Positions 1 through 4,244 of a stretch of 6,608 nt of DNA are shown in pieces. Source of the stretch: Hydrogenophilales bacterium RIFOXYD1_FULL_62_11 (GTDB lineage: Bacteria > Pseudomonadota > Gammaproteobacteria > Burkholderiales > Thiobacillaceae); the NCBI GenBank assembly GCA_001802655.1, contig MGZO01000088.1:1-6608 (forward strand), given 5' to 3'. Made by a program: the position numbers and the translations under genes. Numbering within the stretch: the first letter of the stretch is position 1; each line of letters opens with the position of its first letter. Below the pieces are notes generated by a model, which was not told the origin of the DNA, did no database searches, and was given only the letters and a program-made list of their open reading frames with translations.

Positions 1-119
1 AAGCCCAGGTGGCACGACGTCTGACGCGTGCGAACCTTCAACACCCGTGAAAACTGGTACGAGCGCGGGCAGTTCTCAAGCGTCGCCAAGCCCGATGGGC
101 TGAGATAGATGGTCTCCAT
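1..119 (-). CDS. PD-(D/E)XK nuclease family protein (RecB/Cas4/AddB-like), N-terminal fragment
   Basis: Only the first 39 codons lie in the window; the gene runs off the left edge. The N-terminus reads METIYLSPSGLATLENCPRS and continues YQFSRVLKVR. This matches the opening of RecB-type nuclease domains: a hydrophobic strand, a Ser-x-Ser helix start, and a Cys-Pro-Arg followed by an aromatic and a basic helix. In several relatives (AddB, Cas4) that cysteine binds an iron-sulfur cluster. The catalytic D/E-x-K residues would lie outside the window, so activity cannot be judged. ATG at 119 is preceded by AGGAGG six bases upstream, lying inside the end of the annealing-protein gene whose stop is at 121-123, so the two are almost certainly co-translated. 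By context it probably resects DNA ends for the annealing protein. The family call is fairly sure, the role is inferred. Confidence 0.72.
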   Translation of the reverse strand, partial: METIYLSPSGLATLENCPRSYQFSRVLKVRTRQTSCHLG

Positions 120-120
120 C

Positions 121-1017
121 TCAATCCTCCTCGGGAGAGGACATCTTCTTCAGGAGGGCGTTGGCCTCACCCTTGGTCATGTCCTCCTTTTCCAGCTTCT
201 TCCCACGCATGGCAGCAAGACGCTTGACCTGGTCGATCAGGCCCTTTGGTGCGGGCGCATCGTCAGCGACGCGAACACGCTTACCGCGGGGTGACGAGCT
301 CGTACCCGACTGCTCCTGAGCCGCATCAGCGGCCGGAGCGGCCGGAGACGGTTCCTCAGCTGCTTCGGCCGAGGCCGGCGCAGCCTCATCGGTTGACGGG
401 TCCTGCGTGGAGGCTTCGGGTTCGACCTTGCCTTCGTCCGTGTCCTGGCTTTGCTGGGCCGCTTCAGCGGCCTGCTCAATCAGTGCACGTTCGTCGACAT
501 CGCCGGTATCACCCTTGTCCTCCTCCACGTGCGGCGTGTAGCTCTTGGCGGAGGTGTCGGACCGGAGCTGGACGACCTGACCGGTCTTGGACACGCCAGT
601 GTCCGGCGGTGGATTGCCGAACCGGCCTTGGAGCCCGCATGCCTCGTACAGACGCGTACGTGCGTTGGACTCCCCCTTCTCCCATTCCGTCGGGCCTGAG
701 ATCGTCCACACCGTGGAGGCGGTGGCGACCGTGCGGCCTTGCGGGTCAGTGAGGCTGGCCTTGAACAAGGCGCAGGGAACGGCCGAGCTGGGTTGGACGC
801 CATCCCGGTCCAGCGGGTGCATATCGATGTTGAGCACTTCCGTGCTCACCTCAACTGCCCAGCCTTCTTTCGGGTCGTACGTTTCCAGGAAGGCCTGCGT
901 CAGCGCCGGGAGCATGACCACCTGGCGCTGGTCGTAACCACTTGCCAAGGGATCGGGCGTGAACATCTGTTCCGGCGTGAACTGCGTGCCCCTGAACGGG
1001 CCGATATTGATCTGCAT
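121..1017 (-). CDS. Probable Rad52/Erf-like single-strand annealing protein
   Basis: 298 residues. Residues 30-140 form a compact domain ending in EWEKGESNARTRLYEACGL. The pattern (a Lys-Ala-Ser strand, a Gly turn, a strand, then Glu-x-x-Ala-Arg-x-Arg in a helix ending Gly-Leu) resembles Rad52/Sak/DdrA-type annealing proteins, but I see no diagnostic motif. Residues 165-245 are a disordered Ala/Glu/Pro/Asp linker. Residues 256-292 form a small helical module (LIDQVKRLAAMRG, then MTKGEANALLKKM) like the Lys-Gly-Glu-Ala C-terminal modules of DUF3072-type and phage recombination proteins. Start chosen: ATG at 1017 has ACGGAG eight bases upstream. The longer frame, opening at 1071, would translate through a strong hairpin and lacks a good SD. 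It lies between SSB and a nuclease, as expected for an annealing protein. Certainly a gene; the family call is moderate. Confidence 0.62.
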   Translation of the reverse strand: MQINIGPFRGTQFTPEQMFTPDPLASGYDQRQVVMLPALTQAFLETYDPKEGWAVEVSTEVLNIDMHPLDRDGVQPSSAVPCALFKASLTDPQGRTVATASTVWTISGPTEWEKGESNARTRLYEACGLQGRFGNPPPDTGVSKTGQVVQLRSDTSAKSYTPHVEEDKGDTGDVDERALIEQAAEAAQQSQDTDEGKVEPEASTQDPSTDEAAPASAEAAEEPSPAAPAADAAQEQSGTSSSPRGKRVRVADDAPAPKGLIDQVKRLAAMRGKKLEKEDMTKGEANALLKKMSSPEED

Positions 1018-1034
1018 GACTTGAACTCCGTGGA

Positions 1035-1077
1035 GCCAGGCGCATGCACCCCCGTAAGGGTGGCATGCCACCCTGGC
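1035..1077 (-). repeat. Composite hairpin upstream of the annealing-protein gene, containing a perfect 16-bp palindrome
   Basis: GCCAGG (1035-1040) pairs with CCTGGC (1072-1077), GCATG (1042-1046) with CATGC (1064-1068), and CACCC (1047-1051) with GGGTG (1058-1062). This gives 16 bp interrupted by small bulges around a 6-nt loop. The perfect palindrome GGGTGGCATGCCACCC (1058-1073) offers a mutually exclusive fold. It sits in the 90-base gap between ssb and the annealing-protein gene, about 4 bases from the latter's SD (1026-1031). There is no T-run, so it is not an intrinsic terminator. It may be a translational control or mRNA-processing site, or an operator. Confidence 0.6.
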
Positions 1078-1107
1078 GGGGTTGATGGTGTTGAGCGTGG
1101 CCTGGAG

Positions 1108-1710
1108 CTAGAACTCCATGACCGGACGCTGTGGTTGGGGTTGTGCGGACTGCTGCGAACCGTTCGCCATGCTCGGTAGTACCGGGCGCGTGGGCTTGGG
1201 TGCTGCGGCCTTCGTTGGCAGAGGACCATGAGTCTTAACAGGCGGACGTTGCTGCTGCCTGCTGGGCTGGTCGTATCGGGGTGCGGGCGGGTATGTCCGG
1301 GGCTCTTCAGCTCCGGCCTGATCATCAGGTTCGGCACCTTGATCCATCTCAGGCATCTTGGATTCGGTACCGCGCGAATCCGAGGCCGCCTGCATCAGCT
1401 CGAGCTTGGTTGCCTCAATCCACCTTCTCTCGATCTCTACCGGATAGTCGTTGTGCATGACGCGACGAGCCCGGATTTCACCCCTTGCCAGCCAGACCGC
1501 GCCTTGGACAAGCGTGTTGCGGAGAAACTCGAGCTCAGCTCCAGAACCTGTCCAATACGAGATCGAATGCCATGTCACTTCAGGCGCACTGCTGCGCTTG
1601 CTGTTGGTTGCAATGCTGAAGCGGACGCAGCGACGACCGGCTTCGGTCGGCTCTCCCACCCTGGCATCGGAGCCGAGGCGGCCGATGACCAACGCTTCTT
1701 GGTGATTCAT
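1108..1710 (-). CDS. ssb: Single-stranded DNA-binding protein (SSB)
   Basis: 200 residues. The OB-fold spans about residues 3-108: the opening strand ALVIGRLGSDARV, then RRCVRFSIATNS, then VTWHSISYWTG (the Trp-His pair typical of SSB), then LRNTLVQGAVWLARGEIRAR, and a closing IEATKLELM. It would coat single-stranded DNA during transfer, replication or recombination. The tail (110-200) is disordered, rich in Gln/Pro, and ends RPVMEF. Canonical SSB tails end in an acidic DDDIPF-type tip that docks partner enzymes; here only one acidic residue and the final Phe remain. ATG at 1710 has GAGG eight bases upstream, overlapping the stop of the small membrane protein gene ten bases away. An element-borne SSB next to annealing and nuclease genes suggests a recombination module. 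Family call is confident. Confidence 0.92.
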   Translation of the reverse strand: MNHQEALVIGRLGSDARVGEPTEAGRRCVRFSIATNSKRSSAPEVTWHSISYWTGSGAELEFLRNTLVQGAVWLARGEIRARRVMHNDYPVEIERRWIEATKLELMQAASDSRGTESKMPEMDQGAEPDDQAGAEEPRTYPPAPRYDQPSRQQQRPPVKTHGPLPTKAAAPKPTRPVLPSMANGSQQSAQPQPQRPVMEF

Positions 1711-1720
1711 CTGCGGTACC

Positions 1721-1915
1721 TCATGTATTGAATGTGGAGATTCCCATCTCGATAGCAGGAACCAAAATGCTATCGAGGAGGTAGGGCGTAATCAGGAACG
1801 CCCCGAAGATCAGGAGCACCATCACAGCTTCCTTTGTGTGGTCGAACACCATGGGAAGGAAGTGACGGCGCTTCTGAATCGCAGCGATGTTCTTGCGACG
1901 GATGGCCTGTGCCAT
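1721..1915 (-). CDS. Small single-span membrane protein of unknown function
   Basis: 64 residues. The first 19 are strongly basic (MAQAIRRKNIAAIQKRRHF). Residues about 31-53 form one hydrophobic span (VMVLLIFGAFLITPYLLDSI), then a short tail ending STFNT. The charge pattern predicts a cytoplasmic N-terminus. I recognise no family. ATG at 1915 has AAAGGAG six bases upstream, one of the best SDs here, yet that SD is paired inside an 11-bp stem (1921-1979), which suggests controlled translation. The stop overlaps the SD of ssb, so the two are probably coupled. Its place directly before ssb hints at a role in DNA processing or transfer at the membrane, but that is context only. The length, coupling and SD make it a credible gene. 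Confidence 0.72.
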   Translation of the reverse strand: MAQAIRRKNIAAIQKRRHFLPMVFDHTKEAVMVLLIFGAFLITPYLLDSILVPAIEMGISTFNT

Positions 1916-1920
1916 GTGTT

Positions 1921-1979
1921 GCTCCTTTGTCTAATTGTCGAATGTCACCCGCAAGGGGTGGAATCGCGGACAAAGAAGC
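1921..1979 (-). promoter_or_regulatory. SD-sequestering stem upstream of the small membrane protein gene
   Basis: In minus-strand RNA, GCUUCUUUGUC (from 1979 down to 1969) pairs with GACAAAGGAGC (1931 down to 1921): 11 consecutive pairs including one U.G wobble. The 3' arm contains the whole SD (AAAGGAG, 1928-1922) of the gene starting at 1915. The loop holds a second hairpin, CACCC/GGGTG. The wobble is only compatible with minus-strand RNA; the plus strand would have an A.C mismatch. A neighbouring hairpin (1978-1981 with 1987-1990) would compete for the base of the stem, and it in turn excludes the 1986-2002 hairpin. This suggests a translational switch. The pairing is seen directly; regulation is inferred. 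Confidence 0.55.
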
Positions 1980-2103
1980 CCCTGACGGGCATCGTTTGCC
2001 CGCAAGTGTTGGTAGTGGAATGTGTTCGGGTTCGCCCGGACGGTGCGCGCTAGGCGCTGGTGCTGCAGGTGGCTATTGCAGGTTCAAAGTTACTTTCCGG
2101 CCA

Positions 2104-2142
2104 CCCTCTCAAATCGACTGGTCAGCAATCGACTTGAGAGGG
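2104..2142 (-). repeat. Long intergenic hairpin, copy 1 of a duplicated element
   Basis: CCCTCTCAAGTCGA pairs with TCGATTTGAGAGGG on the minus strand: 14 pairs with one G.U, around an 11-nt loop. On the plus strand the wobble becomes an A.C mismatch, favouring a minus-strand RNA. The core (CGACTGG, a few variable bases, AATCGACTTGAG on the plus strand) recurs at 2482-2522. Both copies are followed on their right by a GGCCC-type hairpin. No T-run follows, so it is not a classic terminator. Confidence 0.75.
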
Positions 2143-2254
2143 CCCCCGGACGAGGGCCGCCCGTAACGCCAGGTTGAGATGGCGGCGGGCCCCGACGCTG
2201 AGCAAGGCTCGTGTCGGGCTCTGGGTGCAGATGCACCCGATTTCGCATGTTCAT

Positions 2255-2449
2255 TCAACCCAGCTCGCTGAGGCCTTCCATCAGCTCCACGTCAGTGATC
2301 ATGCCTGCCTTGTGACACCAACGCAGGGCATTTTCGATGGCGCGGGGATTGCTCAACTGATGGTTGACGTGCGCCGGCACCGGAACGGTGTCGCCCGAAG
2401 CGAGCATCAGCTCATGGGACTGCGAATTGGTATTCAGTAGTGCCAGCAT
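2255..2449 (-). CDS. Small soluble protein of unknown function
   Basis: 64 residues, start MLALLNTNSQSHELMLASGD. No signal peptide or membrane span. The first half is polar with a Val-Pro-Val-Pro turn. The second half (residues about 34-62, PRAIENALRWCHKAGMI then DVELMEGLSEL) looks like two amphipathic helices, which could be a small DNA-binding or protein-docking unit, but I recognise no family. ATG at 2449 is chosen because GGAG sits seven bases upstream. The same frame stays open to 2701, but that extension reads through two strong hairpins and the end of the neighbouring gene, so it is rejected. It lies between two structured spacers in the same operon as ssb. A gene is likely; its function is unknown. 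Confidence 0.6.
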   Translation of the reverse strand: MLALLNTNSQSHELMLASGDTVPVPAHVNHQLSNPRAIENALRWCHKAGMITDVELMEGLSELG

Positions 2450-2481
2450 CTCGTCTCTCCATAGTTGGGGTAAGGGGTGAG

Positions 2482-2522
2482 CCCCTCCCAAGGCGACTGG
2501 CTGGCCAATCGACTTGAGGGGG
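2482..2522 (-). repeat. Intergenic hairpin, copy 2 of the duplicated element
   Basis: On the minus strand CCCCTCAAGTCGA pairs with TCGCCTTGGGAGGGG, with one mismatch, one wobble and one bulged A, around the loop TTGGCCAGCCAG (copy 1 has TTGCTGACCAG). The inner sequence CAAGTCGATTG and the CCAGTCG of the other arm are shared with copy 1. The outer stem differs in sequence while still pairing, which is the sign of a conserved structure. It lies in the 106-base spacer between the genes at 2556 and 2449. Confidence 0.68.
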
Positions 2523-2545
2523 GCCCACCCCGAGACGGGATGGGC
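2523..2545 (-). repeat. Strong 10-bp hairpin just after the stop of the 78-residue membrane protein gene
   Basis: In minus-strand RNA, GCCCAUCCCG pairs with CGGGGUGGGC around the loop UCU, ten pairs including one U.G wobble that would be a C.A mismatch on the other strand. It begins 11 bases after the stop codon and abuts the duplicated hairpin. With no T-run it is more likely an RNA-stabilising or processing structure than an intrinsic terminator. Confidence 0.6.
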
Positions 2546-2555
2546 GATGGTGGGA

Positions 2556-2792
2556 TTAGCGAACCTGGGCTTCGATGGCCGCAGACAGCCGGCACTCGTA
2601 ACCGCGGATGCGCGAATCGCACTCGGAGGACGTGCTGGAGGGCGTGGTATGCACGACGACCTCATCAGCACTGCTGGAGAAGAACTTGTGGCCAATTCCA
2701 CCTGCCAGGATCACGGCCATGCAGATGAGAGCAAGCAGGGACGAGGTGGAGATGGGGGGCAGCTTCTGGACCTTGGCGTGACGGTAGGACAT
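2556..2792 (-). CDS. Small single-span membrane protein with two C-terminal cysteines, unknown function
   Basis: 78 residues. A short basic N-terminus (MSYRHAKVQKLPP) leads to one hydrophobic span at about 17-34 (LLALICMAVILAGGIG). Then comes a Ser/Thr-rich region and a tail with two cysteines (58 and 67, in ECDSRIRGYEC). Topology is probably N-in, with the cysteines in the periplasm, where they could form a disulfide. The cysteine in the span has Ile before it, so a lipoprotein signal is unlikely. ATG at 2792 has AGGAG eight bases upstream; an out-of-frame ATG at 2797 is too close to the SD. It is the first gene of the left operon, directly behind an intrinsic terminator, so expression probably depends on read-through. 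No family recognised. Confidence 0.66.
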   Translation of the reverse strand: MSYRHAKVQKLPPISTSSLLALICMAVILAGGIGHKFFSSSADEVVVHTTPSSTSSECDSRIRGYECRLSAAIEAQVR

Positions 2793-2826
2793 GGCATGAA
2801 CTCCTAAAGCGGCTCGCCGAGCCGGG

Positions 2827-2860
2827 AAAAGAAAAAACTCCCCGGTGGCGTGCCGGGGAG
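2827..2860 (-). terminator. Strong intrinsic terminator (minus strand)
   Basis: Perfect 8-bp stem CTCCCCGG / CCGGGGAG with a 7-nt loop (2838-2860), followed on the minus strand by TTTTTTCTTTT (2837-2827). This is a textbook rho-independent terminator. It ends only 21 bases before the SD (2805-2801) of the gene starting at 2792. It therefore ends an upstream minus-strand RNA rather than a gene. A further small hairpin (2811-2823, GGCTC/GAGCC) follows before the SD. Confidence 0.88.
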
Positions 2861-3300
2861 TAATGCGATCCCCGCACGTGACTTCCCTGGCGGGAGGTCC
2901 CGCAAGGAGAAGAATTCGACCAAGAGGTGCCCGTCTCCGGCACACATACGCCCGGAGGGCATCGTCTTGGTGAGACCGTTCTGTTGGATGGATCAGGTTC
3001 GTGGGCTGTGTCGTCTCCACGAAAAGCCAGTCGCCGTCGGCGAGGGCTTGCTTCCAGATCCCAGAAGGGTCGTGACCACGCTCAAAGACTGCACCAGGGG
3101 TGCGCTTGAGAGCGGGTCGGATGCCGGATTGAACCGGTGTGCTGCTATTGCAGCCGTTTCAGGTAGCCGGGCAGAAGCCCGTTAGCGATGAACGCCACTA
3201 CCACCTCCCCTGACGGGGAAATTGCGCGAAGCGCAGGGCCAGAAAGGCCATTGAGTGTGGAGGTTCGCCTCCGTCGTGTTGTGCCAGAGGCACATCAATG
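2827..3300 (-). ncRNA. Candidate structured non-coding RNA or attenuator leader
   Basis: About 475 nt between a plausible promoter (3334-3307) and a strong intrinsic terminator, with no credible gene on either strand. Read as minus-strand RNA it forms a near-continuous row of GC-rich hairpins: TGTGCC/GGCACA (3281-3296), GGAGG/CCTCC, GGCC/GGCC, TGCGC/GCGCA, CCCC/GGGG (3207-3218), CGGGC/GCCCG (3168-3181), GCTGC/GCAGC (3141-3154), CCGG/CCGG, CTCAA-GCACC/GGTGC-TTGAG (3081-3110), AAGCC-TCGCC/GGCGA-GGCTT (3024-3049), CGTGG/CCACG, CTCCGG/CCGGAG (about 2935-2957), GCGGG/CCCGC (2890-2903), then the terminator stem. Several apical loops are TTCT. It could be a free small RNA, a leader whose termination controls the downstream operon, or a DNA element that acts when single-stranded. 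I match it to no known RNA class with confidence. Confidence 0.5.
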
Positions 3301-3306
3301 AGAGAC

Positions 3307-3334
3307 ATCCTAGCGCCACCTTCTTCACCGTCAA
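3307..3334 (-). promoter_or_regulatory. Candidate sigma70 promoter for the minus-strand leader and operon
   Basis: Minus-strand TTGACG (3334-3329, 5 of 6 to the -35 consensus), a 16-base spacer, then TAGGAT (3312-3307, 4 of 6 to the -10). Transcription would start near 3300 and run left through the hairpin region to the terminator at 2860-2827. An inverted repeat (3339-3367) lies just upstream. Position and match are seen; activity is inferred. Confidence 0.45.
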
Positions 3335-3338
3335 CACT

Positions 3339-3367
3339 CTAACCCGCCCCGAGAAGAGGCCGGTTAG
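3339..3367. repeat. Inverted repeat CTAACC / GGTTAG, possible operator
   Basis: Arms CTAACC (3339-3344) and GGTTAG (3362-3367) are centred 23 bases apart, about two helical turns, with an inner GCC/GGC pairing. It sits directly upstream of the minus-strand -35 and about 90 bases before the start of the plus-strand AcaB-like gene, a natural place for a regulator serving both directions. The rest of 3368-3455 holds two GGACACC copies (about 3370 and 3400) and the SD of the next gene; no clear plus-strand promoter is visible. Confidence 0.35.
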
Positions 3368-3455
3368 ACGGACACCTGAGCGCTTCTTCCCCGGAAGATG
3401 GACACCCCCGAGGCCATCCGGCATCGGGTAACCCCATCGTCTTGGAGTGCCCCAG

Positions 3456-4241
3456 ATGAACGATGATTCCATGAGCTCGGTCGAGATGGCCGACGAAGCA
3501 GAGCAGCAGATCGAGAACGCGGCCTACCCGGCCCAGAACCCCGCCCGCACGAAGGACCGTGAGGAGCGTAAGCGGCAGCGCCGCCTGGACGCCCGCGAGT
3601 GGGCGCCGCGCGAGAACGTCGCGGTCATCCACAAGGACATCACCCTGGGCAGCAAGATGCTGACCAAGAACTGGAACGTGCTGTTCGTGCGCGCCCAGAC
3701 GACCATGCACATGCTGCAGGAGATCGTCCCGTCCGAGGGCCAGATGGAGCAGTCGCGCGGCATCGAGCAGGTGCTCGAGGAGCGCCTGTCGGCCCTGACC
3801 GTCGAGATCACCAACGAACGCGCCCGCCTGATCACCCTGGCCAAGGCCGAGGGCATCGACGAGATCCCGGAGAAGGACTACACCCAGGGCGAAGACATCC
3901 ACGTCCCGATCTACACGCCCGGCGCCAACAAGTACCTGGGCATCCTGCTGCAGGTGGACGAGCTGTTCTGGCTGGTCGACTACCTCTGGCTGCAGGGCAC
4001 CATCAAGACCGAGCACAAGTACCAGGTCATCAATCGCTTCCGTCGCCTGCTCTGGGACATGGTGAAGTTCACGACCACCACCTGGATCCGTGCCCGCCAG
4101 TCGCTGCAGAGCACCCAGCAGGAACGCAATGCCAAGCAGGCCGCCAAGCGTGCGCGCACGAATACGTCTGCCGAGGGCCCTGGCAACGACAGCACCGAGG
4201 GCGAGGCCGCCGCGGCCGAGCCGATTGCTGCCGCTGCCTGA
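3456..4241 (+). CDS. AcaB/DUF1845-like conjugative-element protein (PFL_4669-type), possible transcriptional regulator
   Basis: 261 residues. A basic stretch (RTKDREERKRQRR, 31-43) precedes the core at about 60-215. In the core, residues 145-210 (EDIHVPIYTPGANKYLGILL, then a Val-Asp-Glu-Leu helix and a long basic helix NRFRRLLWDMVKF) follow the plan of the DUF1845/AcaB family: two strands ending in a small-residue turn, an Asp-Glu-Leu helix, then an Arg-rich helix. From memory, AcaB of IncC plasmids is described as a regulator of transfer genes; other members are unnamed ICE proteins. The C-terminus is a disordered, Ala/Glu-rich tail. ATG at 3456 is chosen because GGAG lies eight bases upstream; a GTG at 3447 overlaps that SD. 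It is followed three bases later by a helicase gene, so the two form an operon. Certainly a gene; the family call is moderate. Confidence 0.6.
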   Translation: MNDDSMSSVEMADEAEQQIENAAYPAQNPARTKDREERKRQRRLDAREWAPRENVAVIHKDITLGSKMLTKNWNVLFVRAQTTMHMLQEIVPSEGQMEQSRGIEQVLEERLSALTVEITNERARLITLAKAEGIDEIPEKDYTQGEDIHVPIYTPGANKYLGILLQVDELFWLVDYLWLQGTIKTEHKYQVINRFRRLLWDMVKFTTTTWIRARQSLQSTQQERNAKQAAKRARTNTSAEGPGNDSTEGEAAAAEPIAAAA

Positions 4242-4244
4242 TCG

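Larger units (their letters stand above)
1916..2254 (-). other. Hairpin-rich non-coding block between two small genes
   Basis: 339 bases with no credible gene. On the minus strand it holds, in transcription order: GGGTGC/GCACCC around ATCT (2223-2238), a bulged CCCGAC...GTCGGG stem (about 2191-2217), CGCCA/TGGCG (about 2167-2184), GGCCC/GGGCC (2141-2158), the long hairpin at 2104-2142, CTGCA/TGCAG (2063-2081), a GGG-TTCG-CCC hairpin on the plus strand (2027-2038), CGGGCA/TGCCCG (1986-2002), and the SD-covering stem (1921-1979). None has a long T-run. This density is far above that of an ordinary spacer and resembles the block at 2827-3300. Confidence 0.6.

Noticed and set aside
2450..2701. 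Upstream extension of the 64-residue gene at 2255-2449
   Set aside because: It would read through two strong hairpins and the end of the neighbouring gene; the ATG at 2449 has its own SD.
2850..3185. Plus-strand open frame of 111 codons in the central spacer
   Set aside because: No SD, composition like translated hairpins (many Arg, Gly, Pro, Cys), no domain pattern; it overlaps the hairpin array.
2827..3300. STAXI RNA motif, CRISPR array or iteron origin for the hairpin region
   Set aside because: STAXI lies near ssb genes and often has UNCG loops, but I cannot show its repeated pseudoknots here. There are no regular direct repeats with spacers (CRISPR) or tandem iterons.
3182..3472. Minus-strand open frame of 96 codons overlapping the promoter region
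   Set aside because: It begins inside the AcaB-like gene, lacks an SD, and crosses the better-supported promoter and inverted repeat.
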